Assembly (NCBI RefSeq): GCF_031886125.1 | Contig: NZ_CP119391.1 | Span: 2,046,001 to 2,110,000, forward strand | DNA length: 64,000 nucleotides | Direction: 5' to 3' | DNA from: Halomonas piscis | Lineage (GTDB): Bacteria > Pseudomonadota > Gammaproteobacteria > Pseudomonadales > Halomonadaceae | In this document: positions 1 through 8,933 of the stretch, one piece after another | How positions within the stretch are numbered: the first letter of the stretch is position 1 | Layout: each line of letters begins with the position of its first letter | The notes under the pieces: model-generated | What the model saw: the letters and a program-made list of their open reading frames with translations, nothing else | What the model was told of the DNA's origin: nothing | Database searches by the model: none | Made by a program: the position numbers and the translations under genes

Positions 1-38
1 GCGGCCGGCCCGTGAGCCGGCGCCGTGCGTACAAAAAG

Positions 39-58
39 AAAAGCCTGCCCTTTCGTGC
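39..58. terminator. Left half of an IS-split terminator hairpin
   Basis: The arm AAAAGCCTGC (39-48) pairs with GCAGGCTTTT (2339-2348) on the far side of the IS4-family element. Joining the flanks and removing one target duplication gives AAAAGCCTGC-CCTTTCGT-GCAGGCTTTT, a hairpin with A and T tracts that could terminate in both directions. It would have been the terminator behind nqrM, which reads leftward toward it. Bases 1-38 show no recognisable gene. Confidence 0.75.
47..58. repeat. Target-site duplication, left copy, of the IS4-family element
   Basis: GCCCTTTCGTGC is repeated exactly at 2329-2340 and abuts the IS4 terminal repeat. Twelve bases is within the range typical of the IS4 family. 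It covers the loop and two base pairs on each side of the pre-insertion terminator hairpin. Confidence 0.9.
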
Positions 59-60
59 TA

Positions 61-93
61 ATGCCAGTCAGTTAACGCTGACTGGCATTTTTC
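61..93. other. Hairpin at the left end of the IS4 element
   Basis: ATGCCAGTCAG (61-71) and CTGACTGGCAT (78-88) form an 11-bp perfect stem with a 6-base loop, followed by TTTTTC on the + strand. It uses the terminal repeat as one arm. It may act as a terminator for transcription entering the element from the left. Before the IS5 insertion, the stop codon of the IS4 transposase lay in this loop (TAA on the minus strand). Confidence 0.6.
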
Positions 94-96
94 TTA

Positions 97-953
97 GGGC
101 CTGTTGACGTTTCATGGCAGGGGTATTGGCAGGATAGGGGCAAGCTCGCAGAATAAAGGTTCCTACACCAACAAACTGCAAGCCTGCCATGCCCCGACAA
201 ATGCTCACGGATGAACACTGGTCGAAGCTGAAACCTATCCTGCTTCAACAAGGTATTTATGACAAGGCCGACTTGCGTACCACGATAGAAGGCATCCTTT
301 ATCGGATGCGCACCGGCTGCCCGTGGCGGGACCTACCGGAGACGTTTGGCCCCTGGAACACGGTCTACAAGCGTTTTAACGCCTGGTCAGCGAGTGGAAA
401 GCTGATGAGGCTTTTCAGCTCTCTGGTGGAGGAGCCTGATGTTGAGTGGCTGTTCATTGATGGCTCCTACGTCAAGGCCCACCAGGACAGCACCGGAGCT
501 GCCACGGAAGACGCAGAAGCTATTGGCAAAAGTCGTGCAGGCAATACCAGCAAGATCCACTTGACCGTAGATGCCTATGGGCTACCGATCACCTTCAGAA
601 TAACCGGGGGTGAGGTGCACGACAGCACGGAAGCCCGGGCATTGATTGACGATTTGCCAGCGGGTGATGCATTGGTGGCTGACAAGGGCTATGACAGCGA
701 GCGTATCCGTGAACAGATCGAAGCCAAGGGCATGGCTGCCGTCATTCCACGCAAACGCAACTCAAAGAAAGGAAATGCCAATCTGGACAGAGGTTTATAT
801 CGCTATCGGCATCTGGTTGAGAATGCCTTTGCTCGATTGAAGCCGTATCGCGCCATCGCAACGCGTTACGACAAGCTCAAGCGAAACTACGAAAGCATGG
901 TGGCCTTGGCCTGCGGCTTTTTATGGCTACCAATGTGAAACGTCAACACGCCC
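97..953 (+). mobile_element. IS5-family insertion sequence nested in the IS4 element
   Basis: Terminal inverted repeats are GGGCCTGTTGACGTTTCA at 97-114 and its inverted copy at 936-953, matching at 17 of 18 positions. A TA dinucleotide is duplicated at 95-96 and 954-955. The 857-bp length, the 2-bp duplication and the single DDE transposase fit the short IS5 subgroups (IS427/IS1031-like). Base composition is visibly lower in GC than the host genes. The ends and frame are intact, so it may still be active. Confidence 0.92.
189..938 (+). CDS. IS5-family transposase
   Basis: A 249-residue protein of the IS5 family that would cut and join the ends of its own element in the cytoplasm. An N-terminal domain of the DUF4096/IS402-like type (about residues 1-75, with the CPWRDLP motif) precedes an RNase H-like DDE domain. 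The likely catalytic triad is D91 (FIDGSY), D165 (ADKGYDS) and E211 (HLVENAFARLK). The frame is uninterrupted and the length is normal for single-frame members, so the enzyme is probably functional. It reads opposite to the IS4 transposase into which it inserted. Confidence 0.93.
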   Translation: MPRQMLTDEHWSKLKPILLQQGIYDKADLRTTIEGILYRMRTGCPWRDLPETFGPWNTVYKRFNAWSASGKLMRLFSSLVEEPDVEWLFIDGSYVKAHQDSTGAATEDAEAIGKSRAGNTSKIHLTVDAYGLPITFRITGGEVHDSTEARALIDDLPAGDALVADKGYDSERIREQIEAKGMAAVIPRKRNSKKGNANLDRGLYRYRHLVENAFARLKPYRAIATRYDKLKRNYESMVALACGFLWLPM

Positions 954-2247
954 TAGTGGGGTATTTCTGTGGTCGCCGCCTGACTGAGCGAGGATAAGAT
1001 CGTTCGCGTCGTTCAGGCAGGACGAAGGAAGGTGCCATGTCCAGCATCGACTGAACCACGCCGGGCACGCGTCCTGGCGAGACCCAGGGCAGGATCGTTA
1101 ACTCCTTGATGAGCCAGTGAGCAGCCTGATGGAAGCTGAGCTGATTGGGATGCACGGCATCCAGGCTATAGGCCATGCGAGCCATCTGGAAGCGGATCAG
1201 GTTATAGGCTAACAACGTGCCCCAGAGCTCCTGAAAGACCATCTCCGGGGTGCGGCTACGCAGTGTCAGGCGGTTACCCAGCAGAGATTGCTTCATTTCC
1301 CGGTAGCCCAGTTCGATTTCCCAGCGGTGGCTGTAGAGATCGACGATATCCGCCGCCGGAAAGCGCAGCGGGTCGGTCATCGAGGTCAGGATCTGCACTT
1401 CCTTGCCGTTCACCTTGCGGCGTAACAGCCGCGCCGTCATCGTCGGCGGCAAGGCTGGCCACTTCTTGCGCGCCTGAGGTGACGTCGACAGGGTCACCAG
1501 GCGATCCTGCCGGCCTAGTGAGCGCTCTTCCTGATACTGTGTTCCCTTCTTTAGAGGAATCAGCCAATGCCGCTGCTCGCCGGCGCTCTGCCAGGCATGC
1601 AGCAAACCCAGTGAGTAGAACCCACGATCAAACAGCGTCAGGGAGTGATCCGGGGTGCTGCCGATGAGCTGAGTGGTCAGCTCCATTTCACTGCTCGCGA
1701 CACTGTCGAAGGCGGATCCCGTCAGCAGGTGGCTGGTCAGCTCCATCTGGCACACCATGCGAATCTGCGGATAGCTCGCCTCCCCCTGAGCATTGCGCGT
1801 GCGCGCAAAGGCTGCCTGATTCTCGGGAGAGTCAGGAGTACGCCAGACCACACCATCAACGCCCAGTAACGTCAGACCACTCCAGTGGGGGTGAGGGGTC
1901 TGCTGATGCCACAGGGCCTGGGTCTGCTCGAAGACGCGCTTGACGGGCTCCACTCCAAGCCGTTGACGTGCCTGCACCACGGCACTGGGCGCGACGAAGG
2001 GACGCTTGCCGGGCAGCATGATGTCGAGGTGATTGACGATCTGCCCCATCGGGATATGCCGAAACAAGGCCATCCCGACAACCGCCCAGACCACCATGTC
2101 CAACGGCAGGCGACGCTTGCGCAGTGTGGCCACGCCGGCTTCTTCAAGACAGGTGTCGATCAGTTCAGGGGAGAGCACCTCGGAGAGGCTGGAGAAATCG
2201 TCGGGTACCGACTTGGCGATGGCATCAATAGCGTCGCTGAAATGCAT
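943..2247 (-). CDS. IS4-family transposase with C-terminus altered by the IS5 insertion
   Basis: A DDE transposase strongly resembling E. coli InsG of IS4 (shared RKRRLPL near the N-terminus, [21 protein letters not shown] and the YREMK signature that carries the catalytic Glu). The first Asp is in GVDGVVW (about residue 131) and the second in LFDRGFYS. I start at 2247, where GGGAAGG precedes ATG and the protein begins MHFSDA like IS4 relatives; an in-frame ATG at 2295 would add 16 residues. The IS5 insertion replaces the original ending KKNASQR with RAC. The catalytic core is intact, so activity is possible but uncertain. Confidence 0.9.
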   Translation of the reverse strand: MHFSDAIDAIAKSVPDDFSSLSEVLSPELIDTCLEEAGVATLRKRRLPLDMVVWAVVGMALFRHIPMGQIVNHLDIMLPGKRPFVAPSAVVQARQRLGVEPVKRVFEQTQALWHQQTPHPHWSGLTLLGVDGVVWRTPDSPENQAAFARTRNAQGEASYPQIRMVCQMELTSHLLTGSAFDSVASSEMELTTQLIGSTPDHSLTLFDRGFYSLGLLHAWQSAGEQRHWLIPLKKGTQYQEERSLGRQDRLVTLSTSPQARKKWPALPPTMTARLLRRKVNGKEVQILTSMTDPLRFPAADIVDLYSHRWEIELGYREMKQSLLGNRLTLRSRTPEMVFQELWGTLLAYNLIRFQMARMAYSLDAVHPNQLSFHQAAHWLIKELTILPWVSPGRVPGVVQSMLDMAPSFVLPERRERSYPRSVRRRPQKYPTRAC

Positions 2248-2250
2248 GGA

Positions 2251-2283
2251 CCTTCCCGTGTCAGTGTGCCTGACACGGGAAGG
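2251..2283 (-). promoter_or_regulatory. Hairpin that would hide the IS4 transposase ribosome binding site
   Basis: CCTTCCCGTGTCAG (2251-2264) and CTGACACGGGAAGG (2270-2283) form a 14-bp perfect inverted repeat with a 5-base loop. On the transposase strand, the GGGAAGG ribosome binding site is one arm. A read-through transcript from outside the element would contain both arms and fold, blocking translation; a transcript that starts inside the arm would not. Such protection from external promoters is established for IS10 and IS50; for this element it is inference. Confidence 0.7.
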
Positions 2284-2328
2284 TCTCATGATCAACTTAT
2301 TGAGAACAGGCTTAACTGACTGGCATTA

Positions 2329-2340
2329 GCCCTTTCGTGC
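2329..2340. repeat. Target-site duplication, right copy, of the IS4-family element
   Basis: GCCCTTTCGTGC, identical to 47-58, directly follows the right terminal repeat of the IS4 element and defines its boundary. Confidence 0.9.
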
Positions 2341-2350
2341 AGGCTTTTTT
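2339..2350. terminator. Right half of the IS-split terminator hairpin
   Basis: GCAGGCTTTTTT pairs with AAAAGCCTGC at 39-48 in the reconstructed pre-insertion site. It lies 23 bp past the nqrM stop codon. With the IS4 element in place the two arms are more than 2 kb apart, so nqrM transcripts likely run into the element, toward the stem at 2251-2283. Confidence 0.7.
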
Positions 2351-2372
2351 GCCGTATGAGCGCAGACGCCGC

Positions 2373-2630
2373 TCAGCGGGAGATATCGTAGCCCAGATCC
2401 GCCCCGCGGCCCTCATCGCTCTGGCGGCGGGCGCTGATGCCCTGGCGCTTGCGATTTTCCTCTTCGCAGACGTCGTCCTTGCCGCCGCATACTTCGCAGC
2501 CTTCCTTCAGCCCCAGCTGGTTCAGCCCGCCGCAGGAGCCGGCGATGGGCTTGCGCCCCATCAGTACGCCAACGGCCATGGCGGTCATGACCAGCAGCAT
2601 GAAGCCCAGTGCGAGTAGCCAAATCGTCAT
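2373..2630 (-). CDS. nqrM: NqrM, Na+-NQR iron-cluster maturation protein
   Basis: An 85-residue protein of the DUF539/NqrM family. One N-terminal membrane helix (about residues 3-24) is followed by a short Cys-rich cytoplasmic tail with SCGGLNQLG, GCEVCGG and a fourth Cys in DDVCEEE. Work in Vibrio/Klebsiella showed that NqrM delivers iron for the Cys4-Fe centre formed between NqrD and NqrE. The start is the ATG at 2630 with GGGAGG upstream; longer in-frame extensions are not conserved-looking. It follows nqrF but is separated by a terminator and seems to have its own promoter. Confidence 0.93.
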   Translation of the reverse strand: MTIWLLALGFMLLVMTAMAVGVLMGRKPIAGSCGGLNQLGLKEGCEVCGGKDDVCEEENRKRQGISARRQSDEGRGADLGYDISR

Positions 2631-2708
2631 ACGTTGCCTCCCGTGCGGCATAGGCGCCGATGTGCGCCGGCCGCTTGTTGCGTTGAGTCGAGCGTCGCCC
2701 TTACCGCC

Positions 2709-2737
2709 ATTATCGTAATGATCGGCGACAAACACAA
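2709..2737 (-). promoter_or_regulatory. Candidate promoter of nqrM
   Basis: On the minus strand TTGTGT (2732-2737) and GATAAT (2709-2714) are spaced by 17 bp, between the nqrF terminator and the nqrM start. The -10 matches consensus at 5 of 6 positions and the -35 at 3 of 6. Prediction by eye only. Confidence 0.4.
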
Positions 2738-2748
2738 AGGGAAACGGA

Positions 2749-2790
2749 CGCTCGAAAAACAAAACGGGGCCAGCCCGTCGGCCAGCCCCG
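2749..2790 (-). terminator. Rho-independent terminator after nqrF
   Basis: On the minus strand the arms CGGGGCTGGCC and GGCTGGCCCCG (2765-2790; two G-T pairs, GACG loop) form an 11-bp stem followed by TTTTGTTTTT. It lies 31 bp past the nqrF stop and should end or attenuate the nqrABCDEF message before nqrM. Confidence 0.85.
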
Positions 2791-2821
2791 CAACCATCCC
2801 ACTCATCTCGTCGCGTCGGCC

Positions 2822-4054
2822 CTAGCCGCCGAAGTCGTCGAGCATGATGTTTTCCGGTTCGACCCCGAGATCCAGCAGCAGCTTGATCACCGAGGCGTTC
2901 ATCATCGGCGGGCCGCACATGTAGTACTCGCAGTCCTCCGGCGCCGGGTGGTCCTTCAGATAGTTTTCATAAAGCACGTTGTGAATGAAGCCGGTGGGGC
3001 CGTCCCAGTTGTCATCGTCCTGGGGATCGGACAGCGCCAGGTGCCATTCAAAGTTGTCGTGCTCTTTTTCCAGCTGGTCGTACTCTTCGTTATAGAAGGT
3101 CTCGCGCCAGGAGCGCGCGCCGTACCAGAAGCTGATCTTGCGCTTGGTGTCCAGGCGCTTGAGCTGGTCGAAGATATGGCTGCGCATGGGGGCCATGCCC
3201 GCGCCGCCGCCAATAAAGACCATTTCCGCATCGGTGTCCTTGGCAAAGAACTCGCCGAAGGGGCCCATGACCGTCACCGTATCGCCGGGCTTCATGTTGA
3301 ACACGTAGGTCGACATCAGGCCGGGCGGATGGCTGGTGCCCGGGGGCGGCGTGGCGATGCGCACGTTGAACTTGAGGATACCCTTCTCTTCCGGGTAGTT
3401 GGCCATGGAGTAGGCGCGGATGACTTCCTCGTTGTTCTTGTGGGAGACGTCGAAGAGGTTGAACTTCTTCCAGTCGCCCTGATACTCCTCGTCGATATCG
3501 AAGTCGGAGAACTTGATATCGTACGGCGGCGCCACCAGCTGCACATAGCCGCCGGCGCGGAAGTCCACGTCTTCGCCTTCGGGAAGCTTGAGGTTGAGCT
3601 CCTTGATGAAGGTGGCGACGTTGTGGTTGTCGAGCACCTCGCACTCCCACTTCTTCACGCCGAAGACTTCTTCGGGCACCTCGATTTTCATATCCTGCTT
3701 CACCGGCACCTGACAGGACAGCCGCCAGCCCTGCTTTTTCTCGCGCATGGTGAAGTGGGACTCTTCCGTGGGCAAGATCGAGCCGCCGCCTTCTTCCACG
3801 CGGCACTTGCACTGGGCGCAGGAGCCGCCGCCGCCGCAGGCGGACGATAGAAAGATGCCATTGGCCGCCAGGGTGTTGAGGAGCTTGCCCCCGGCCTGGG
3901 TGGTCAGCGTGTGCTCGGGGTCGCCGTTGACTTCGATGGTCACGTCCCCGCTGCTCACGAGTCTGCTGCGGGCTGCCAGGATGATCGCCGTCAGACTGAG
4001 GACGATGACCGTGAACATGACAACACCGAGCAAGATGATGGATGTATCAACCAT
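2822..4054 (-). CDS. nqrF: Na+-translocating NADH:quinone reductase subunit F
   Basis: The NADH-oxidising subunit of Na+-NQR, passing electrons from NADH through FAD and a 2Fe-2S cluster to the membrane subunits. The 410 residues have one N-terminal anchor helix (about 5-27), a ferredoxin domain with cluster cysteines C73, C79, C82 and C114, the FAD motif RAYS (212-215), and a C-terminal NADH-binding domain with GGGAGMAPM and YMCGPP. Length is normal. ATG at 4054 is preceded by TAGGAAA. It is the last gene of the operon, set off from nqrE by a 72-bp spacer with a strong hairpin. Confidence 0.98.
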   Translation of the reverse strand: MVDTSIILLGVVMFTVIVLSLTAIILAARSRLVSSGDVTIEVNGDPEHTLTTQAGGKLLNTLAANGIFLSSACGGGGSCAQCKCRVEEGGGSILPTEESHFTMREKKQGWRLSCQVPVKQDMKIEVPEEVFGVKKWECEVLDNHNVATFIKELNLKLPEGEDVDFRAGGYVQLVAPPYDIKFSDFDIDEEYQGDWKKFNLFDVSHKNNEEVIRAYSMANYPEEKGILKFNVRIATPPPGTSHPPGLMSTYVFNMKPGDTVTVMGPFGEFFAKDTDAEMVFIGGGAGMAPMRSHIFDQLKRLDTKRKISFWYGARSWRETFYNEEYDQLEKEHDNFEWHLALSDPQDDDNWDGPTGFIHNVLYENYLKDHPAPEDCEYYMCGPPMMNASVIKLLLDLGVEPENIMLDDFGG

Positions 4055-4085
4055 GTCGGTTTCCTATTGCTGAAGGTTGTTCCGA

Positions 4086-4116
4086 TTCCGGCGGCGGCCA
4101 AAGCGCGCCGCCGGAA
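4086..4116 (-). other. Strong hairpin in the nqrE-nqrF spacer
   Basis: TTCCGGCGGCG (4086-4096) and CGCCGCCGGAA (4106-4116) form an 11-bp perfect stem with a 9-base loop. No T-run follows on the coding strand, so it is not a typical terminator. It could mark an mRNA processing or stability site that sets the level of nqrF relative to nqrA-E. Function is inferred only from position. Confidence 0.55.
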
Positions 4117-4126
4117 AAACGCTGCG

Positions 4127-4744
4127 TCAGAGCTGAATGCCCGAGAAGGACATGAAACCCAGCGACATCAGACCTACCGTGAGGAAGGTAATCCCCAGCC
4201 CCTGGAGGCCTGCCGGCACGTCGCTGTACTTCAGCTTTTCACGGATACCGGCAAGCGCGGCGATGGCCAGCGCCCAGCCCATGCCCGCGCCGAAGCCGTA
4301 AACCACGGACTCGCCGAAGTTGTAGCTGCGCTCGACCATGAACAGCACGCCGCCCAGGATCGCGCAGTTAACGGTGATCAGCGGCAGAAACACGCCCAGG
4401 GCGTTGTAGAGCGCAGGCACGTACTTGTCCAGGAACATCTCCATGATCTGCACCAGCGCGGCAATCACGCCGATGTAGCTCAGCAGGCCGAGAAAGGACA
4501 GGTCGATATTTTCCGCGCCGGCAATCCCTGTCCAGGTCAGCGCGCCTTCCTGGAGCAAATAGGTATAGACCAGGTTGTTGACCGGCACGGTCACCGACAG
4601 CACCACGATCACCGCGACACCCAGGCCCAGCGCCGACGACACTTTCTTGGACACCGCAAGGAAGGTACACATGCCAAGGAAGAAAGCCAGCGCCATGTTC
4701 TCGACGAAAATCGATTTCGCCAACAGGCTCAGATAGTGTTCCAT
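4127..4744 (-). CDS. nqrE: Na+-translocating NADH:quinone reductase subunit E
   Basis: An integral membrane subunit of Na+-NQR, 205 residues with six predicted helices, homologous to RnfA. With NqrD it holds an iron centre at the inverted-repeat interface; the conserved cysteines lie in FFLGMCTF near the N-terminus and NCAILGG in the middle. Start ATG at 4744 overlaps the ribosome binding region at the nqrD end (AAGGAGG), with one base between stop and start, so translation is coupled. Confidence 0.97.
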   Translation of the reverse strand: MEHYLSLLAKSIFVENMALAFFLGMCTFLAVSKKVSSALGLGVAVIVVLSVTVPVNNLVYTYLLQEGALTWTGIAGAENIDLSFLGLLSYIGVIAALVQIMEMFLDKYVPALYNALGVFLPLITVNCAILGGVLFMVERSYNFGESVVYGFGAGMGWALAIAALAGIREKLKYSDVPAGLQGLGITFLTVGLMSLGFMSFSGIQL

Positions 4745-4745
4745 G

Positions 4746-5414
4746 TTATACGGCCTCCTTCGGCTGAGTGTTTTCCTTCATCCGGAATTCGTTTTCCTCG
4801 ACCTGCTCAGGATCAAGGGAACGCATGGCCCAGATCAAAAGGCCGATGACGAAGAACGCCGACGGCGGCAGCAGCAAAAGGCCGTTGCCCACGTACCAGC
4901 CGCCGTCCTGGACGGTCTGCAGCACGGTAAAGCCGAATACGCTGCCCGAACCGAGAAGCTCGCGAACAAAGCCTACCGTCATCAGCACAAAGCCATAGCC
5001 CAGACCGTTGCCCACGCCGTCGAGGAACGAAAGCCCCGGCGAGTTGGACATGGCAAAGCCTTCGGCGCGGCCCATGACGATGCAGTTGGTAATGATCAGA
5101 CCCACGAACACCGACAGCTGCTTGGACATCTCGTAGGCGTAGGCCTTGAGAATCTGGTCCACCACGATCACCAGCGAGGCGATGATGGTCATCTGCACGA
5201 TGATCCGGATCGACGAAGGTATGTGGTTGCGGATCAGCGAGACGAAAAAGCTGGAAAGCGAAGTCACGAAAATGACCGCCAGGGTCATGACCAGCGATAC
5301 GCCCATGCTGGTAGTCACTGCCAGCGCCGAGCAGATACCCAGTATCTGCAGGGCGATGGGGTTGTTCTGAAAAATCGGCGTCGTCAGGACGCTCTTGGGA
5401 GTGACGTCTGCCAT
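4746..5414 (-). CDS. nqrD: Na+-translocating NADH:quinone reductase subunit D
   Basis: A 222-residue membrane subunit paralogous to NqrE, six helices, RnfE-like. The paired cysteines for the NqrD/E iron centre are in LGICSAL and TNCIVMGR. Together with NqrB and NqrE it builds the Na+-conducting membrane part. ATG at 5414 lies two bases after the nqrC stop, with GAAGGAG upstream. Normal length and composition. Confidence 0.97.
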   Translation of the reverse strand: MADVTPKSVLTTPIFQNNPIALQILGICSALAVTTSMGVSLVMTLAVIFVTSLSSFFVSLIRNHIPSSIRIIVQMTIIASLVIVVDQILKAYAYEMSKQLSVFVGLIITNCIVMGRAEGFAMSNSPGLSFLDGVGNGLGYGFVLMTVGFVRELLGSGSVFGFTVLQTVQDGGWYVGNGLLLLPPSAFFVIGLLIWAMRSLDPEQVEENEFRMKENTQPKEAV

Positions 5415-5416
5415 GA

Positions 5417-6226
5417 TCAGGCTCCTTCGGATTCGGGTACAACATCGGCATTTTGCGCGTCCGCCGGGCTGACACCGCTACGGAACCGGGCCAGGTAAGT
5501 GCCGAAACCTTCCGGGCTCAGCCAGAAATTGAGCATGTTGGTCACGCCGTTACTGGTGAGCGTCGCGCCGGACAGCGCGTCCACCTCGTTCTCGCCGCTG
5601 GCGCTTTTGGACAGGTGAATCTCCGGCGACAGATCGCCCTTGTCGTCGTAGATTTTCTTGCCTTCCCAGAGTGCCTGCCAGCGAGGGTTGTTGACTTCGG
5701 CGCCCAGGCCGGGAGTTTCACCGTGTTCGTAGTAGGTGATACTGACGATGGTGTTACCGTCGCCCTCGACCGAGAGGAAGCCGCGCATCAGCCCCCAGAG
5801 CCCCTGCCCGCGAATGGGCAGCACTATCTGATCGGGATCGTCGGGATCGCCCACCAGATACACCGTGGCGTAATTTTCTACCCGGGAAAGCCCGGCGATG
5901 TCCTCGGGGCCGGAGAGCGTACGGCCGGTGGCCGGATCGCTTGCCGCCTCGAAGCTGTTGAAGGTGTCGGGGTCGAACTCGTCGGTGTATTCACCGGTCT
6001 CCATGTCCACCACCCGGGCGCTCATGCGCTCGCCGAAGACCTCTTCCACGTCCATGCCCGGCTCGTAGAGCCTGGCCACGTTGAGAATGTTGGTCTTGCG
6101 GTCCAGCTCCTGGTTGAGCTGCTGCTGCGGACGCAGCGCTACCGCCGCCGTGGACACGATCACGGAACAGACGATACATAGCGCAAACGCCACGATCAGC
6201 GTCTTTTTGATCGAATTGTTACCCAT
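5417..6226 (-). CDS. nqrC: Na+-translocating NADH:quinone reductase subunit C
   Basis: A 269-residue subunit anchored by one N-terminal helix (about 8-31) with a periplasmic FMN-binding domain. The covalent FMN site is the SGAT motif at 219-222 (T222), the substrate of the flavin transferase ApbE, which is not encoded in this window. The start overlaps the nqrB stop as TGATG. It relays electrons between the NqrD/E iron centre and NqrB. Confidence 0.98.
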   Translation of the reverse strand: MGNNSIKKTLIVAFALCIVCSVIVSTAAVALRPQQQLNQELDRKTNILNVARLYEPGMDVEEVFGERMSARVVDMETGEYTDEFDPDTFNSFEAASDPATGRTLSGPEDIAGLSRVENYATVYLVGDPDDPDQIVLPIRGQGLWGLMRGFLSVEGDGNTIVSITYYEHGETPGLGAEVNNPRWQALWEGKKIYDDKGDLSPEIHLSKSASGENEVDALSGATLTSNGVTNMLNFWLSPEGFGTYLARFRSGVSPADAQNADVVPESEGA

Positions 6227-7449
6227 CAGGCAGTCTCCTCGGCCGGCACGCCAACGCGCTTGACGCGGCGCTTGATGTTGGCCTGGACAAAGAAGTGGTC
6301 AATAAGCGGCGCAAACAGGTTGGCAAACAGGATCGCCAGCATGATGCCTTCGGGGAAGGCGGGGTTGACCACGCGGATCAGCACGGTCATGAACCCGATC
6401 AGTACGCCAAACAGCAGACGCCCGGGGTTGGTCATCGACGCCGATACCGGGTCGGTCGCCATGAACACCGTACCGAAGGCGAACCCGCCCACGACCAGGT
6501 GCCAGTACCAGGGCATGGCAAACATGGCGTTGGTGTCCGATCCGATCATGTTGAACAGCGTGCTGGTAGCCACCATCCCCAACAGTACGCCCAACATGAT
6601 GCGCCAGGAAGCGATCTTCGTCCACAGCAGCACAATGGCGCCGAGCAGAATGGCAAAGGTGGAGACCTCTCCCACCGAGCCGGGGAGGAAGCCCCAGAAG
6701 GCGTCCCACCAGCTGAAGTTGGACGTCACCTCGTTCATCCCGCTCTGAAACGCCATGGACAGCGGAGTCGCCCCGGTATAGCCGTCGGCGGCCACCCAGA
6801 TGGCGTCGCCGGAAATCTGCGCAGGATAGGCGAAGTAAAGGAAGGCGCGGCCGGTGAGCGCCGGGTTGAGAAAGTTCTTGCCGGTGCCGCCGAACACCTC
6901 CTTGCCGATCACCACGCCGAAGGTTATGCCCAGCGCCACCTGCCACAGCGGAATCGTTGCCGGCAGAATCAGCGCGTAAAGCACCGAGGTCACAAAGAAG
7001 CCTTCGTTGACCTCGTGGCCGCGCTTGATGGCGAACAGCACTTCCCAGAAGCCGCCGACGATGAAGGTCGCCAGATAAATGGGCACGAAGTAGGTGGCGC
7101 CCAGCACGAAGTTGGCCCACAGGCTGTCCGGGTTGTGGCCGGAGGCCAGCACCATCATCAGCGCTTCGCGCCAGCCGTTCATCGACTCGTAGCCGGCCTG
7201 GATGGCGCCGTTGGCCTGCCAGCCCGCGTTCCACATGCCAAAGAGCATGGCCGGGAAGGTGCACAGCCAGACGGTGATCATGATGCGCTTGAGGTCGATG
7301 CCGTCGCGCACGTGGGCGGTGGTCTTGGTGACGTTGGGCGGCGAGTAGAGCATGGTGTCTATCGCTTCAAACAGCGGATAGAACTTTTCGTACCTGCCGC
7401 CCTTGTGAAAATGCGGCTCGAGACTGTCGAGCGTTTGTCGAATACCCAT
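6226..7449 (-). CDS. nqrB: Na+-translocating NADH:quinone reductase subunit B
   Basis: The largest membrane subunit (407 residues, about ten helices), carrying covalent FMN and riboflavin and contributing to the quinone site and Na+ path. The flavinylation site is T228 in TGAT (225-228), where Vibrio has SGAT. ATG at 7449 lies two bases after the nqrA stop and is preceded by GAGG. Length is normal for the family. Confidence 0.98.
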   Translation of the reverse strand: MGIRQTLDSLEPHFHKGGRYEKFYPLFEAIDTMLYSPPNVTKTTAHVRDGIDLKRIMITVWLCTFPAMLFGMWNAGWQANGAIQAGYESMNGWREALMMVLASGHNPDSLWANFVLGATYFVPIYLATFIVGGFWEVLFAIKRGHEVNEGFFVTSVLYALILPATIPLWQVALGITFGVVIGKEVFGGTGKNFLNPALTGRAFLYFAYPAQISGDAIWVAADGYTGATPLSMAFQSGMNEVTSNFSWWDAFWGFLPGSVGEVSTFAILLGAIVLLWTKIASWRIMLGVLLGMVATSTLFNMIGSDTNAMFAMPWYWHLVVGGFAFGTVFMATDPVSASMTNPGRLLFGVLIGFMTVLIRVVNPAFPEGIMLAILFANLFAPLIDHFFVQANIKRRVKRVGVPAEETA

Positions 7450-7451
7450 CG

Positions 7452-8804
7452 TCAGGCCTCTTTCTCGATCATGGTGAGATTGTCACGCAGGATGGGGCCG
7501 TACTCGTACTTGCCGGGGCAGACGTACGTGCAAAGCGCCAGATCCTCTTCGTCCAGCTCCAGACACCCAAGCTGCATGGCAGCCTCGATGTCACCCACGA
7601 TCAGCGAGCGCAAAAGCTGCGTTGACATGATATCCAGCGGCATTACCTTCTCGTAGGAGCCCACGGGCACCATGGCACGCTCCGAGCCGTTGGTCGACGT
7701 CGTCGGCGCGTAGCGGTCAAGCCCGGTCAGCTTGGAAAGATAGATGCCCATCACCGAGTGGCGGTTGCTGCCCGGCGACAGCCAGCCCATGAAATTGCGC
7801 TTGTTGCCCTCTTCAATCAGGCTGAACTGGTTGTGAAAACGCCCGGCGTAGCTCAGCTTGCCCTCGGCGGCAAAGCCGGAGAATACCGCGCCGGAAATGA
7901 CCCGGGTGTCGCTGGGCTTGACGACCTCGCCGGCCAAAAGCTCCTCGGTGCTGGCGCCGATACGGGTGCGCAGCAGGCGCGGCGACTCGGCCCGGGGGCC
8001 GGCAACCGCCATGACGCGGCTGACGTCAAGCTTGCCTTCGGTAAACAGCCGGCCCACGGCGATCACGTCCTGGTAGCCGATGTGCCACACTTGGCGATGC
8101 AGGGCCACGGGCGACAAATAGTGAATATGGGTGCCCACCAGCCCGGCCGGATGCGGCCCGGCAAAGGTTTCGTGGGTAACGCCGTCCACGTCGCCGCCGG
8201 GAATCGAGCTGTCTTCACCGGTGCACAGATAAACCTGGCCTTCCGTCAGGCGGGAAAGCACCTTGAGACCGTCTTCGAACGCCGCCGGCGCCTCGTTGAT
8301 GATCAACGCCGGATCCGGGCTCAGCGGCTGGGTATCCACGGCGGTGACAAAAATATCCGCGGGCTTGCTGTCAAGCGCCGGCGTGCGGGAATAGGGGCGC
8401 GTGCGCAGCGCCGTCCACAGGCCCGACGCCACCAGCTGATCGACCACCGTCTGGCGCTCCAGGCCAGCTAGCGCACCTCGTTCGTGGCTCGTGAAGGAGA
8501 CAGCTTCCTCTTCTCCCTCGTCGACCTTGATCACCACAGACAGCAAACGACGCTTTTCGCCGCGGTTGATCGCGACGACTTCACCGGCTGCGGGTGCGGT
8601 GAAACGAACCCCCGCCGTTTTCTTGTCGGTGAAGAGCAATTGGCCCAGTTTGACCTTGTCCCCTACCTGTACCTCCATGGTCGGTTTCATGCCGACGTAG
8701 TCAGTACCCAGGATCGCCACGTGCTGCACCGACTGGGCCGCGTCGATGCGCGGCTCCGGTGCACCCGTGATGGGGAGATCCAGGCCTTTCTTGACTTCGA
8801 TCAT
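7452..8804 (-). CDS. nqrA: Na+-translocating NADH:quinone reductase subunit A
   Basis: First gene of the operon; a 450-residue peripheral cytoplasmic subunit related to RnfC but lacking its ferredoxin cysteine motifs. It is implicated in ubiquinone binding at the membrane interface. The start ATG (8804) has GGCGAG upstream and the N-terminus [12 protein letters not shown] matches the family. A 120-base leader separates it from a good sigma-70 promoter. Confidence 0.97.
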   Translation of the reverse strand: MIEVKKGLDLPITGAPEPRIDAAQSVQHVAILGTDYVGMKPTMEVQVGDKVKLGQLLFTDKKTAGVRFTAPAAGEVVAINRGEKRRLLSVVIKVDEGEEEAVSFTSHERGALAGLERQTVVDQLVASGLWTALRTRPYSRTPALDSKPADIFVTAVDTQPLSPDPALIINEAPAAFEDGLKVLSRLTEGQVYLCTGEDSSIPGGDVDGVTHETFAGPHPAGLVGTHIHYLSPVALHRQVWHIGYQDVIAVGRLFTEGKLDVSRVMAVAGPRAESPRLLRTRIGASTEELLAGEVVKPSDTRVISGAVFSGFAAEGKLSYAGRFHNQFSLIEEGNKRNFMGWLSPGSNRHSVMGIYLSKLTGLDRYAPTTSTNGSERAMVPVGSYEKVMPLDIMSTQLLRSLIVGDIEAAMQLGCLELDEEDLALCTYVCPGKYEYGPILRDNLTMIEKEA

Positions 8805-8847
8805 AGTCTCGCCCAGTTGATGGATCGGATATACGAAGAATTAGGGG

Positions 8848-8862
8848 TTCGAAAAATTCGAA
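8848..8862. repeat. TTCGAA-AAA-TTCGAA repeat in the nqr leader
   Basis: Two TTCGAA hexamers, each palindromic, are separated by three A residues about 45 bp upstream of nqrA and inside the predicted transcript leader. It could be an operator or a short leader hairpin. No regulator can be assigned from the sequence. Confidence 0.35.
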
Positions 8863-8933
8863 TTTCTTGGTATCCGCTCAGTTATTACCAGTCGGGTCCG
8901 AGCCGCACTCGAACCACCCCAAAAATCCACCGT

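Larger units (their letters stand above)
59..2328 (-). mobile_element. IS4-family insertion sequence, interrupted by an IS5-family element
   Basis: Terminal inverted repeat TAATGCCAGTCAGTTAA lies at 59-75 and, inverted, at 2312-2328, flanked by the 12-bp duplication. The repeat closely resembles that of E. coli IS4. Without the inserted IS5-family element (97-953) and its TA duplication the element is about 1.41 kb, close to the roughly 1.43 kb of IS4. It carries one leftward DDE transposase. The element appears complete except that the IS5 insertion changed the last codons of the transposase. Confidence 0.92.

Noticed and set aside
8840..8870. GGGGTTCGAAAAATTCGAA as a tRNA T-arm
   Set aside because: No acceptor, anticodon or CCA-proximal stem can be drawn around it. 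No tRNA or rRNA was seen anywhere in the window.
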